DNA from: Dinoroseobacter sp049800835
GTDB lineage: Bacteria; Pseudomonadota; Alphaproteobacteria; Rhodobacterales; Rhodobacteraceae
Direction: 5' to 3'
NCBI RefSeq assembly: GCF_049800835.1
Contig: NZ_JBNAFU010000001.1
Coordinates: 1,054,001-1,118,000 of the forward strand
DNA length: 64,000 bases
Shown here: piece by piece, positions 52,018-61,331 of the stretch
Numbering within the stretch: position 1 is the stretch's first letter
Layout: each line of letters opens with the position of its first letter
Notes under the pieces: generated by a model
Seen by the model: only the letters and a program-made list of their open reading frames with translations
What the model was told of the DNA's origin: nothing
Databases searched by the model: none
Made by a program: the position numbers and the translations under genes

Positions 52018-53133
52018 GTGGATATCGCGATTATCCTGGGCGCGTTTTGTGTTGGCGTGATCTCGGTCACGCTCGCCTACTGGCGCGGCGGGCGCAGTTG
52101 GACGATCCTCGGCGCGATCCGGGGGCCGTTGGACAAGGACGGCAAACGCGTGCGCCGTCTGAAATTCAAACCCCGCTCGGGCGTTTACGGCGAGATTCTT
52201 ACCCTTTTCCTGCTGGCCGTGCTGGTATTCGGGGTCAATTTCCTGACCGACGATGTCAGCATCTGGGGCCTGGTGCAGCAGTTCCCGTCGGTCGCAGTGT
52301 CGTGTCTGACACTGATCTGCATCCTGGTGCTGCTGTTTGACAGCCAGATCATGCGGAAGGCGGCGCAAGACGGTCGAAGCCAACGCTATCGCACATGGCT
52401 CAAGGCGGGGTATGTCGCGTACTTCCCGTATGCCGTCGTGAATTTCTCGTTCATGATCCTGATCGTTGTGCTGGTTGTCGCGCAGACGTTCGCGTTCGCG
52501 CCGGATATCCGCGCCATAACATCCCTGCTGGACACGCAAGTGGCCAACCTGGGCGCGGCTGCGCTGTCGCCGGATGACAGGATGGTTGTCGTCGAAGAAA
52601 TCTTCGGCACGATGGCAAAGGGCGCGGGACTGATGGTGGATCAGATCAACGCGCTCATCCTTTTGGTGCTGGCGAGTTTTTGCGTGCGCGTTCTGGTGCG
52701 CTATACACCGATTTCACAAGCCTATACCGAAACGTCTTTGCAGTGGTTCGACCGCCTGTTGTTCTTGTCCATCGCTTGCGTCGCGGCAGCGGCATGGTCT
52801 GTGCACTACTTCACGTATGACGGGTTTTTCGGCACGGCTCTGGTGGCGCTGGACCAGCAACGCGCGGCCATCGCAGCCGGCGGGTGGGAGATGTTGCAGC
52901 GGTTCAATGACATCTACCTGAGCCTCAGCAAACAACGCGGGCTGACCGGCTTCATGATCGCGCTGACCAGTGACCGGGGCGGGTTGCTTCTGGCATTGAG
53001 CCTTGCGGTCTGGCTGAGCGAGCGCCGCAAGACCCAGCTGGACGCGGACACAGACGCGCAGGATCGCGTGGTGCACGTACAGTGCCCGGCCACCGAGGCC
53101 GCCAAGACACGACAATCGGCCGATGCGTCCTAG
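52018..53133 (+). CDS. Hypothetical multi-span membrane protein
   Basis: The GTG at 52018 lies six bases after GGAGG; a GTG at 52012 is too close to it. The product of about 371 residues has six or seven membrane helices (for example 50-70, 80-105, 130-155, 205-225, 235-255 and one near 320-335). A soluble stretch of about 50 residues follows the fourth. No transport, kinase or enzyme motif was recognised. It lies between argF and an EEP-family gene, 22 bases before the latter, so the two may be cotranscribed. Confidence 0.7.
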   Translation: MDIAIILGAFCVGVISVTLAYWRGGRSWTILGAIRGPLDKDGKRVRRLKFKPRSGVYGEILTLFLLAVLVFGVNFLTDDVSIWGLVQQFPSVAVSCLTLICILVLLFDSQIMRKAAQDGRSQRYRTWLKAGYVAYFPYAVVNFSFMILIVVLVVAQTFAFAPDIRAITSLLDTQVANLGAAALSPDDRMVVVEEIFGTMAKGAGLMVDQINALILLVLASFCVRVLVRYTPISQAYTETSLQWFDRLLFLSIACVAAAAWSVHYFTYDGFFGTALVALDQQRAAIAAGGWEMLQRFNDIYLSLSKQRGLTGFMIALTSDRGGLLLALSLAVWLSERRKTQLDADTDAQDRVVHVQCPATEAAKTRQSADAS

Positions 53134-53154
53134 GTTCCGGATCGGACGCGGCGC

Positions 53155-54183
53155 GTGAGCCTTTGGAGCGTCCTCACGGCCGGGCTGGTGGCCTACGTGG
53201 CTGCCGTGGTCTGGCTCAACCGGACAGCTGTGTCGGATGCGGGCCCGGTGGTTCTGACAGCGCAGGCTGCGTCGCGGGTTCTGGACCGGTCCGAAATCTC
53301 GGTGAGCACATGGAACCTCGGCTATGGCGGACTGGGGGCCGGTTCTGACTTCGTCGCAGATGGGGGCGCGCGGTTCTTTCCGCCTTCTCGCGCGGATGTG
53401 GCGCGCAACATAGACGGGATTGCCGCGATCGCCGCGGAGTTGGGCACGGATGTCATGCTCTTTCAGGAGGTGGCAGACCCCGGGCCGCTCACCCTCTGGC
53501 AGCCTTTGACCGCTGCGCTGCGCGACGCCGTTGCCGCGCCGGTTTTCTGGGTCAAGCCCGATGTCGCGACCCGGTTGCTGCCCTGGCCGTTCAAACTGCG
53601 GCACGGGATGGTCGTTGCGACCGACCTGACACCGACAGAGGGCCTTGTGACCCCGATTGCGGGGGAGCCGAAGCCGATGCTCGGGCTTCTGAACCGGCGC
53701 TACGGGCTGCAAACCCTGATCACCGAGGCAGAGAACGGCGCGCAGTGGGCCCTCGTCAACATCCACCTGTCCGCGTTCGACGATGGCGGGCATTTGCGTC
53801 GGCGCCAGATCGGGGCGGTGTTCGCGCATGCACAGGCGCTCCATGCGCGCGGGATGCATGTGGTGATCGGCGGGGATTGGAACATGCAGTTGACCGAGAC
53901 GGATTTTCCGCACCAGACGCCGGACGACATGCTGTTCTGGCTGCACCCGTTTCCCGATGGCGCGCTGCCCGCGGGCTGGACGCTTGCGATCGACCCGACG
54001 ACGCCCACGAGCCGCTCGTTGGACCGGCCATTCACGCCCGGGATCAACTACACCACCATTCTGGACGGGTTCGCGGTTTCGCCCAACGTCGAGGTCGTGT
54101 CGGTCACGACGCGCGACACGGGTTTCGAGATGTCGGACCACATGCCGGTCAGCGGGCGATTCCGGGCGCGCGTCCGCAAATAA
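53155..54183 (+). CDS. Endonuclease/exonuclease/phosphatase (EEP) family protein
   Basis: The 342-residue protein starts at GTG 53155 and has an N-terminal membrane anchor (WSVLTAGLVAYVAAVVWL). The EEP fold is marked by VSTWNLGYGG, FQEVADPG (metal Glu), VNIHLSAFDDGG, IGGDWNMQ (Asp, Asn) and MSDHMPVSG (catalytic His). With the membrane anchor it probably acts outside the cytoplasm on a phosphodiester such as a lipid or nucleic acid. Substrate unknown. Confidence 0.88.
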   Translation: MSLWSVLTAGLVAYVAAVVWLNRTAVSDAGPVVLTAQAASRVLDRSEISVSTWNLGYGGLGAGSDFVADGGARFFPPSRADVARNIDGIAAIAAELGTDVMLFQEVADPGPLTLWQPLTAALRDAVAAPVFWVKPDVATRLLPWPFKLRHGMVVATDLTPTEGLVTPIAGEPKPMLGLLNRRYGLQTLITEAENGAQWALVNIHLSAFDDGGHLRRRQIGAVFAHAQALHARGMHVVIGGDWNMQLTETDFPHQTPDDMLFWLHPFPDGALPAGWTLAIDPTTPTSRSLDRPFTPGINYTTILDGFAVSPNVEVVSVTTRDTGFEMSDHMPVSGRFRARVRK

Positions 54184-54428
54184 GGCAGCGAATTGCAAAC
54201 AGTAATCCGGAAATGCGCGGATTGCCGCCAGATCGGCTCCAGTTGGCCCATGACCTGTGGATTGTAGCAAGAATGCGCCACAAGCCCCGGCGAATGCAGC
54301 ATTTTTTTGGCAAGGCCGTGCGAATCGCGGTATACAACGAAAAGTGTGTGTATTTGGGTGTCAAACCTGCCTGTTCATCGCGTTTTTCTGCTCATCGGCG
54401 CCTGCCGCCATTAACACAAGTTGATAAT

Positions 54429-55154
54429 ATGCTGCGTTCTACAACTCTTAAGCGAACAGCGCCCGCCTTCGTGCTTGCGACATGTCTTGCAGGCACCGTT
54501 GGCCATGCCGCCACCTGCGATACGGGCTGCACCCCGCTGACGATCGAGTTTTCTTCAGGCCCGTATGCGAGCACCATCTACAACCTGCCCGCACCGTTCG
54601 CGAAGCCGGGCGACGAGATCGGCCCCTACACCACAGGTATGGGCGCATCCGGCTCCGTGACGCTGGATGTGAGCGGCAAGACCGGGCCGGGTGCGCAACT
54701 CTTCCCGGTTCTGTCCTTTGGCGTCTCCGACGGTTTGTTTGACGTTACCGAAAAGATGCCCGATGTGTCTGCCTCTGCCGAAGCCGCAATTGACGAGGAC
54801 GGCAACCTGACATTTTTCGAAGTGGTCCTTGGCTGGTTCGGCATTCTCCCGACCAGCGCCAACGGCATCGAGGTCAGCAGCGTGACCGGGACCAAGGTCG
54901 GGTATTCGACAGAGTATTTCGCGGATCAGTCCGCGGTATCGACCAATCCGGACGACGAGTGCTCGATCCTCGACGACACCTGCATCGTGTCCGCTTCCGC
55001 CAGCACGGATGCGCCCGCGAAAGTGTCGGTGAAGGACGACCCACAACTGAAACTGGCCGGTGCAGACCCGCTGACGGCAGTGCCGCTTCCGGGGGCGCTT
55101 CCGCTTCTTGTCATCGGTTTGGCAGGGTTCGCCGCCCTGCGTCGCAAGGCGTAG
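54429..55154 (+). CDS. VPLPA-CTERM sorting-domain protein (1)
   Basis: The 241-residue product has a signal peptide (LKRTAPAFVLATCLAGTVGH) and a cysteine pair soon after it (TCDTGCTPL). The C-terminus is VPLPGALPLLVIGLAGFAAL, then RRKA: a VPLPA-type motif, one hydrophobic span and a basic tail. This is the exosortase-processed sorting signal found in Rhodobacteraceae. The middle part is Asp/Ser/Thr-rich with no known domain. It probably ends up on the cell surface or in extracellular matrix. Confidence 0.88.
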   Translation: MLRSTTLKRTAPAFVLATCLAGTVGHAATCDTGCTPLTIEFSSGPYASTIYNLPAPFAKPGDEIGPYTTGMGASGSVTLDVSGKTGPGAQLFPVLSFGVSDGLFDVTEKMPDVSASAEAAIDEDGNLTFFEVVLGWFGILPTSANGIEVSSVTGTKVGYSTEYFADQSAVSTNPDDECSILDDTCIVSASASTDAPAKVSVKDDPQLKLAGADPLTAVPLPGALPLLVIGLAGFAALRRKA

Positions 55155-55175
55155 CGACCTTCGCAAGAGCGCAAC

Positions 55176-55207
55176 AGGCCCCGGCATTGCCCGGGGCCTT
55201 TTTTTGC
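55176..55207 (+). terminator. Rho-independent terminator of the first VPLPA-CTERM gene
   Basis: AGGCCCCGG and CCGGGGCCT pair perfectly around a short loop and are followed by a T7 run. It begins 21 bases after the stop codon and lies before the convergent hrpB gene. Confidence 0.92.
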
Positions 55208-55238
55208 CGTTTGCATGCGACCTTCGGCAGGGCGCGGG

Positions 55239-57680
55239 TCATTTCCGCGGTTTCGCCCGCACGGTCGGGTCGGCGGTGGTCGGGTCCTCGGGCCAAGGGT
55301 GCTTGGGGTAGCGCCCGCGCATGTCCTTGCGCAAGTCCAGATACCCTCCCCCCCAGAACCCCGGCAAGTCAGAGGTCACGGCCACCGGCCGGTGCGCCGG
55401 GGACAGGAGGCTGAGTTTGACCGGCACGCGCGCCGGCCCCACGCACGGGTGCCGGGTCGTGCCGAAGAACTCCTGCACGCGCGCGGCGGCTTCGGGACCG
55501 GTCTCGGTATACTCGATGGGCAGTTTGCGCCCCAGAGGCGTCGTGATGTGCGGTGGGGCCAGATGGTCGATCTGCGCAAGCGTGTCATAGCCGATCCACC
55601 CGGCGAGCGCGTCATGGGGGTCGATCCCCTTGAGGTCGCTCGCCCCGCGTACCTCACCCAACAGCGGCAGAAGCCAGGCGTCGGCTGCCTCCAGAAGGCC
55701 GGTTTCGGTGACATCCGGCACATCCATGCCCCCGGCCCTGCACAAGGCGGCCCGGGCCAGCAGGCGCCGGGTGCGCCCGGACAGGCCAAGGGCTTGCAAA
55801 CCCAGATCCCGCACCCCGTCCAGCGCGGCCGCGGCGCGGGCCTGCGCCGGTGCGTCGACCCAGGTCCGCGCGTCGAGCACAAGGGCACCGAAACGTTCCT
55901 CGTTCCGGGCAATGACACGGCGGTCGCGCTTGGACCAATGGCACGTGTCGTGCCAGGCGATCTGATCGGCGAAAAGCGCGCGCATGTCTGCATCGGAGAT
56001 TTCAACGGCCTGGCGGATGCGCGCCTCGCGCGGGTCGCCGTCAAGATCGGTGGCCACCAGAAGGCGGGTTCCCGACAGGGCAGCACCGGGGGCCATGTAC
56101 GCCCCCTTCCCGCCCGAAAGCAGCCAGCGCGGCGCGGCGCCCGCGCGCCGAAGACCAATGCGGTCGGGATAGGCCAGCGCGGCTTGCGCGCCAAGAGTCA
56201 TGGGGACGGCGTCGGGCAAGCCTGCGCCAAGGCGCTTTGCCTCCGCCCGCACCCGGTCACGCGCGGTCTTGCTGGGCGCAGGGGCACGCCCGCGCAACAC
56301 GTCGAGCCGCCGGTCGAGCCGCACGCCCGCGTCCCGGTCAAGATCCCGCTCCGACAGGAGGGCGGCCAGATCCGCGGCCTGCCGCCCGGCAACCCCCAGC
56401 ATGTGCGCGATCCGCGGGTGGGTCGGGCGGGCCGCCACCGCGCGGCCATGCTCGGTGATCCGGCCCGCAGGGTCGAGGGCGCCGAGCATTTGCCCCAGGT
56501 GCACGGCCTCCGCCCAGGCCCCTTCCGGCGGCGGGGTCAGAAATGGCAGGTCGCCCGGCACCGCCCCCCACAAGGCGAGTTCCAGCACCAGCGCGCTCAG
56601 GTCGGTCATCTCGATCTCTGCCGGGGCGAAGGCCGCCAGCGCGCCTTCCTCCCCCTTGGTCCACATCCGGTAACACACCCCCGGCGCCACCCGGCCAGCG
56701 CGCCCGGTACGCTGCGTGGCCTCGGCCCGCGTGACCCGCTCGGTCACGAGGCGCGCCATGCCTGAGCCCGGATCGAATCGCGCACGCCGCGCGCGTCCGC
56801 CGTCCACAACGATCCGCACGTCTTCGATCGTCAGGGATGTTTCGGCGATGGACGTGGCCAGCACCAGCTTGCGCCCCGACGACACGGGCGCAATCGCGGC
56901 GCGTTGTTCGGACAGGGGCATCGCGCCAAAGAGCGGTCGGATCGCCATGTCACCGGGCACCCGCCCCGCCAAAAGCGCCGCCGTGCGACGGATCTCCCCC
57001 TCGCCCGGGCAAAAGACCAGCGCACTGCCCGGGGCTTCGGCAACCGCCTGCACGGTCAGATCTGCCAGAGCAGCCTCGAACCGCGCCTTCGGTCCCAGCG
57101 GTCTGGGCAGGTGGCGTAAGTCCACATCGAAGGCGCGCCCTTCAGACGTGATCACCGGCACATCGCCCATCAACGCCGCCACCGGGTCTGCGTCGAGCGT
57201 AGCCGACATCACCACCAGCCACAGATCGTCCCGCAGCGCGCCCCGCACCTCTAGCGCCAGCGCGAGGCCCAGATCGGCGTTCAGCGAGCGTTCATGGAAC
57301 TCGTCGAAGATCACCGCCGCGATGCCGGGCAGGTCCGGGTCGGACTGGATCATCCGGGTCAGGATGCCTTCGGTCACCACCTCGATCCGGGTGGCGTTGC
57401 TGCGCTTCGACTCCCCGCGGATCCGGTAGCCGACGGTCTGTCCCACATCCTCGCCCAGGGTCGCCGCCATACGCTCCGCGGCGGTCCGGGCGGCCAGCCG
57501 TCGCGGCTCCAGCATCACGATGCGGCCAGCGATGCCGGCCTCCAGCAGTGCCAGCGGCACACGGGTGGTCTTGCCCGCGCCCGGCGGAGCCTGCAGCACC
57601 GCGCCGCCCCGCGCCCGCAGGGCCGCGACCAGCTCGGGCAGCACCCCATCCACGGGCAGGGATCCGTCAAGAACACTCAT
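55239..57680 (-). CDS. hrpB: ATP-dependent helicase HrpB
   Basis: The 813-residue DExH helicase starts at 57680 (MSVLDGSLPVDGVLPELV). Motifs: Walker A QAPPGAGKTTRVPLAL, the motif II stretch IFDEFHERSL, SATLDADP, and TSIAETSLTIEDVRIVVDGG with TQRTGRAGRVAPGVCYR. The HrpB C-terminal domain is present. HrpB-type proteins are RNA-helicase-like and of unclear physiological role. Length is normal. Confidence 0.95.
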   Translation of the reverse strand: MSVLDGSLPVDGVLPELVAALRARGGAVLQAPPGAGKTTRVPLALLEAGIAGRIVMLEPRRLAARTAAERMAATLGEDVGQTVGYRIRGESKRSNATRIEVVTEGILTRMIQSDPDLPGIAAVIFDEFHERSLNADLGLALALEVRGALRDDLWLVVMSATLDADPVAALMGDVPVITSEGRAFDVDLRHLPRPLGPKARFEAALADLTVQAVAEAPGSALVFCPGEGEIRRTAALLAGRVPGDMAIRPLFGAMPLSEQRAAIAPVSSGRKLVLATSIAETSLTIEDVRIVVDGGRARRARFDPGSGMARLVTERVTRAEATQRTGRAGRVAPGVCYRMWTKGEEGALAAFAPAEIEMTDLSALVLELALWGAVPGDLPFLTPPPEGAWAEAVHLGQMLGALDPAGRITEHGRAVAARPTHPRIAHMLGVAGRQAADLAALLSERDLDRDAGVRLDRRLDVLRGRAPAPSKTARDRVRAEAKRLGAGLPDAVPMTLGAQAALAYPDRIGLRRAGAAPRWLLSGGKGAYMAPGAALSGTRLLVATDLDGDPREARIRQAVEISDADMRALFADQIAWHDTCHWSKRDRRVIARNEERFGALVLDARTWVDAPAQARAAAALDGVRDLGLQALGLSGRTRRLLARAALCRAGGMDVPDVTETGLLEAADAWLLPLLGEVRGASDLKGIDPHDALAGWIGYDTLAQIDHLAPPHITTPLGRKLPIEYTETGPEAAARVQEFFGTTRHPCVGPARVPVKLSLLSPAHRPVAVTSDLPGFWGGGYLDLRKDMRGRYPKHPWPEDPTTADPTVRAKPRK

Positions 57681-57702
57681 GTCCGCAGGCTTATCCCGGC
57701 GG

Positions 57703-58431
57703 TTACCGGCGGCGCAACTCCGCGCGGCCAAAGCTGGTCTGCGTGGTCACCCGCGTCACCTGCCAGTCGCCTTGCGGGCTTTGCGCATAGGTCATGGTGA
57801 AGGGAAACCGCGACCGCTCCGCCATTTTCTCGGGCGACCAGCCCTGAATGCGACGATACTCGCCCTGGCAGGTGATCGAGCCGTTGTCCTGCACGGCGGG
57901 GTTGCGCAACCGAACGCCGCTGCGGCGTTTTCCGTCGAACACCGTGATGTCGAGCGCACAGACACTGTCGCGCGGCTGGTCGCGCAGGCTGGCCCAGATC
58001 GCAGTCATCGGATCGACCGTTCCGCCCTGCCCCGACGGATCGACGGCAAACGGATCACTATCACGCGGCGGGGTATAGCGCTTGACGGACGGCGTCCCGC
58101 GCCGATAGCCCATCTCGGCGGTGGTGACCCCCTCCCCATCGTTGCGGGTTTCGGTGAACGAAAACGGGGTGTAGCGGCCGGGTCCGCGTTTCCGCCCGCG
58201 CGCGGTCGCCTCGTAGCTGGCGTCGGAGACGAACCGCGCCAGCCCGGTCGTGCGCAGGACACCGGTCACGGCGTATGCCGTACCTTGCGTGTTGGCGATG
58301 TATTCGACATTCGCCGCGGTCACGCCGCGCAGGCTGACATCGAACACCGCGCGCTCGGTTTCGGTGGCCGCAGCAGGCAGGCTCAGGGCAAGGCTCAGAC
58401 AAAGGACGAGAGGGCGAAGAGGTCTGGTCAT
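57703..58431 (-). CDS. Secreted DUF3108 protein
   Basis: The 242-residue product has a signal peptide (MTRPLRPLVLCLSLALSLPA) and the DUF3108 pattern: FDVSLRGVTAANVEYIA, TTGLARFVSDASYEA and a C-terminal FTMTYAQSPQGDW. Proteins of this family are periplasmic beta-rich proteins of unknown function. It is 22 bases before hrpB on the same strand and divergent from meaB. Confidence 0.85.
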   Translation of the reverse strand: MTRPLRPLVLCLSLALSLPAAATETERAVFDVSLRGVTAANVEYIANTQGTAYAVTGVLRTTGLARFVSDASYEATARGRKRGPGRYTPFSFTETRNDGEGVTTAEMGYRRGTPSVKRYTPPRDSDPFAVDPSGQGGTVDPMTAIWASLRDQPRDSVCALDITVFDGKRRSGVRLRNPAVQDNGSITCQGEYRRIQGWSPEKMAERSRFPFTMTYAQSPQGDWQVTRVTTQTSFGRAELRRR

Positions 58432-58578
58432 GGCGGGTTCAAGCCTCCGGAACGGCTGGTGCAAGGCTGGACAAGCCTGCCCTGCACAAGGCAGATAGGG
58501 CGCGTCCGTTCCCCTGACAGATGGCGCGCAGGGGGGTGCTAGTCCATAGCAGCGCCGAACTGAGAGCCTGAACGCCCC

Positions 58579-59601
58579 GTGACCGCCGAAACCGCCCCTG
58601 CCCGCACCCCCGACCTTGACACGCTGGCCACCCGCATCGCCGACGGAGAGCGTCGCGCGCTGGCACGGGCGATCACGCTGGTCGAAAGCACCCGGGCCGA
58701 AGACCGCGCCAAGGCGACCGCGCTGTTGCAGCGCCTGGCCGGGCTGAAGCGCGAGGCGCTGCGGATCGGCCTGTCAGGCACCCCTGGGGTTGGTAAATCG
58801 ACATTCATCGAAGCGTTCGGCATGAGCCTGACCGCACAGGGGCTCAAGGTCGCCGTTCTGGCGGTGGACCCCAGTTCCACGCGCACGGGCGGCTCCATCC
58901 TGGGCGACAAGACCCGGATGGAGCGGCTGTCGCGCGAGCCGAACGCGTTCATCCGCCCCTCGCCCTCGCTATCGGAACTGGGCGGTGTGTCGCGCCGCAC
59001 GCGCGAGGCCGTGGCCTTGGTGGAGGCCGCCGGATTCGATGTCGTGCTGATCGAGACGGTCGGGGTCGGTCAGTCCGAGACCATGGTCGCCGAGATGTCG
59101 GACCTGTTCATCCTGCTGCTCGCCCCGGCGGGAGGCGATGAGCTGCAGGGGGTCAAACGCGGGATCATGGAGACAGCCGACCTGATCCTCGTGAACAAGG
59201 CCGACGGCGATTTGAAACCGGCAGCCACCCGGACCTGCGCCGACTACGCTGGGGCATTGCGGCTGCTGCGCAAGCGCCCCGAGGACCCCGAGGGCTTCCC
59301 CAAGGCGCTGATGGTCTCGGCAATCGAGGAAAACGGGCTGGCGGAAGCCTGGGCGGAGATGACCGCACTGGCGGACTGGCGGCGCGAGACCGGACACTGG
59401 GCCCGGCGGCGTGCCGATCAGGCCCGAGGGTGGTTCGAGGCGGAGGTCCGTCAGGGTCTGCTGGCGCGCCTGACCGAGGATCACCGGACTCGCGCGCGCA
59501 TGGACGCGCTTGGTGCACAGGTGGCCGAGGGCGCGGTGTCGGCCAGTCAGGCGGCGTCGGATATCCTCGCCGCACTTGAAAAACCGCACGAAAAGCCTTG
59601 A
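58579..59601 (+). CDS. meaB: Methylmalonyl-CoA mutase-associated GTPase MeaB
   Basis: The 340-residue G3E GTPase starts at GTG 58579. P-loop LSGTPGVGKSTFIEAFG, VDPSSTRTGGSILGDKTRM, ETVGVGQSE and LVNKADGD are all present. MeaB loads and protects the adenosylcobalamin mutase that turns methylmalonyl-CoA into succinyl-CoA. No mutase gene lies beside it here; the pathway links to prpE at 30.8 kb. Confidence 0.95.
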   Translation: MTAETAPARTPDLDTLATRIADGERRALARAITLVESTRAEDRAKATALLQRLAGLKREALRIGLSGTPGVGKSTFIEAFGMSLTAQGLKVAVLAVDPSSTRTGGSILGDKTRMERLSREPNAFIRPSPSLSELGGVSRRTREAVALVEAAGFDVVLIETVGVGQSETMVAEMSDLFILLLAPAGGDELQGVKRGIMETADLILVNKADGDLKPAATRTCADYAGALRLLRKRPEDPEGFPKALMVSAIEENGLAEAWAEMTALADWRRETGHWARRRADQARGWFEAEVRQGLLARLTEDHRTRARMDALGAQVAEGAVSASQAASDILAALEKPHEKP

Positions 59602-59752
59602 TGAATCGCTTGACCTGCCCGGGCATCCATCGTATCCGGCACGCCTGAGATTTGAGGCGTGCCCTGCGCGCGCCCAGGACGACTGCGAGATCACCCGGAT
59701 TTCAGGTCTTCCGAACCGAGACCGAAACGTAACTGAGACGAGGAGCGAGCCG

Positions 59753-60040
59753 ATGTCGCGCCGCTGCGAATTGACTGGAAAAGGCGTCATGGTTGGCAAC
59801 AACGTGAGCCACGCCAACAACAAGACCAAGCGGCGCTTTCTGCCGAACCTGAACGATGTGACCCTGCAATCCGAAGCGTTGGGTCAGGGTTTCAAGCTGC
59901 GGATCTCTGCTGCGGCGCTGCGCACGGTCGATCACCGTGGCGGTCTGGATGCCTTCCTTGCCAAGGCAAAAGACGCTGAGCTGTCCGCCAAGGCTCTGAA
60001 AATCAAGAAAGACATCGCAAAGGCGCAGGCCGCCGCCTGA
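59753..60040 (+). CDS. rpmB: 50S ribosomal protein L28
   Basis: The 95-residue protein begins MSRRCELTGKGVMVGNNVSH and includes NNKTKRRFLPNLNDV, diagnostic of L28. GAGGAGCGAGCC precedes the ATG. It has its own leader and terminator and is probably monocistronic. Confidence 0.98.
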   Translation: MSRRCELTGKGVMVGNNVSHANNKTKRRFLPNLNDVTLQSEALGQGFKLRISAAALRTVDHRGGLDAFLAKAKDAELSAKALKIKKDIAKAQAAA

Positions 60041-60068
60041 CGCGCTTGCACCGTTGCATGGGCATGTG

Positions 60069-60096
60069 CCCCGCCGGACCTCCGGCGGGGTTTTTT
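60069..60096 (+). terminator. Rho-independent terminator of rpmB
   Basis: CCCCGCCGG and CCGGCGGGG pair around ACCT and end in T6. It begins 28 bases after the stop codon. Confidence 0.95.
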
Positions 60097-60211
60097 CATG
60101 TCATGCCGCCGGCAACGGCAACGGTTTGTTAAGCAGATTTCGCTAGCGTCCAGGGCAATCGCGGCCCGGATTCCTGTCCGGTCCGCCGTCCTCTGACCTG
60201 CGGGGTTCCCG

Positions 60212-60856
60212 ATGCGCCTGTTCCTGATCGCTGTCCTTTGGGCTTTGATTGGTCCTGCCGTTGCGGCATCCGCTGCGACGCTGCAAGTCTATACCGACGA
60301 ACAAGGCCTGCAGGCGGACCTGCGCAGCTATCAGGTTGAACGTTTCGCGCATGTGGTCGGGGATGGGGTCGAAACACCTTACAACGACTACGATATCCCC
60401 GCGGCCTTTCGCTACAATGGGTTCACGATCATCAAGACATATGCGCGTTTTGGCACGGGGTCCCTGCCGGGCACATGGCGGGGACGACCCAGCTCGGTTC
60501 AGCCCGATGTCATTGTCTTCGACGCCCCCATCACCGGCTGGGGCGCGCAGATCCTGACCCAGGATGGCGGCAACGGAACGGGTATCCTGATCTTCAATGG
60601 GTCCGACATGGTCGGCGCGGTCGGCACCGGCAAGACCATGAACAACGCCTATTTCGGCTTCGTGAGCGATACGCCGTTCACGGAAATCGTGCTGCTGTCG
60701 GGCCTGCGCAAACACGGCAAATCCGGAGCGGACACGTACCGGCTGGACAACATGACCTTCGGCAACAGCGTGAGCGTCGTTCCCTTGCCCGCGGGTGTCT
60801 GGCTGTTGCTGTCGGCTCTGGCAGGTCTGGCGATCGTGCGGCACCGACGCCCGTGA
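60212..60856 (+). CDS. VPLPA-CTERM sorting-domain protein (2)
   Basis: The 214-residue product has a signal peptide (MRLFLIAVLWALIGPAVAAS) and ends VVPLPAGVWLLLSALAGLAI followed by VRHRRP, a perfect VPLPA motif, hydrophobic span and basic end. The middle looks beta-sandwich-like (FGTGSLPGTWRGR, ILIFNGSDMVGAVG, LDNMTFGN), as in PEP-CTERM proteins of lectin-like type. It is unrelated in sequence to the VPLPA-CTERM protein at 54429 apart from the tail. Confidence 0.88.
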   Translation: MRLFLIAVLWALIGPAVAASAATLQVYTDEQGLQADLRSYQVERFAHVVGDGVETPYNDYDIPAAFRYNGFTIIKTYARFGTGSLPGTWRGRPSSVQPDVIVFDAPITGWGAQILTQDGGNGTGILIFNGSDMVGAVGTGKTMNNAYFGFVSDTPFTEIVLLSGLRKHGKSGADTYRLDNMTFGNSVSVVPLPAGVWLLLSALAGLAIVRHRRP

Positions 60857-60875
60857 CGTGCGCGGAACACGCCAG

Positions 60876-61331
60876 TCAGATCTTTACGCTGCGGTTGGCA
60901 TCCATGACCTCTCGAAGGGCTTGAAGTTTCGGCGCGAGAGCCCGAACCGTATCTTCGGGCACGAGGGATGCAAGATGCGCGATATCCGGACCCAGCGCCG
61001 CAATGGCCTCGTCGCGAAAGCTGCGTCCCGCCGGAGTGATCCACACCTGCTTGGAGCGTTTGTCATCGGGGTTTGGACGGATTTCCACCAGCGCGGCGGT
61101 CTCCAGCCCGGACAGGGTGTGGGTCATGGTGGTCTTGGGCACCTGAAATGCCCGGGCCAGCGCAAGCGGGGTCTGCCCGTTCCGCACGCGGATCAGATGG
61201 TTGAGGACGGTGAAATGCGACACCAGGAACCCCTTGGGCAACCGCGCCTCAAGCAAGGTGCGGCTGAGTTGTTCCAGGATGCCTATTTCATTGAAAACCT
61301 TGAAATAAAGCGCATGTAAGTCGTCAGACAT
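60876..61331 (-). CDS. MarR family transcriptional regulator
   Basis: The 151-residue protein has a winged helix (FQVPKTTMTHTLSGLETAAL, then VEIRPNPDDKRSKQVWITPA with the wing Arg-Asp-Lys-Arg). MarR proteins usually repress their own operon and respond to small aromatics or oxidants. It overlaps the stop of the nitroreductase gene by eight bases, so both are on one transcript from the palindromic promoter at 62454-62487. Confidence 0.92.
   Translation of the reverse strand: MSDDLHALYFKVFNEIGILEQLSRTLLEARLPKGFLVSHFTVLNHLIRVRNGQTPLALARAFQVPKTTMTHTLSGLETAALVEIRPNPDDKRSKQVWITPAGRSFRDEAIAALGPDIAHLASLVPEDTVRALAPKLQALREVMDANRSVKI

Noticed and set aside
50515..52539. Leftward open frame of about 670 codons opposite the GNAT and argF genes
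   Set aside because: It spans the coding strands of two clear genes and has no domain or start signal.
55215..56765. Rightward open frame of about 520 codons opposite hrpB
   Set aside because: hrpB carries all helicase motifs; the opposing product is Gly/Arg/Pro-rich shadow sequence.
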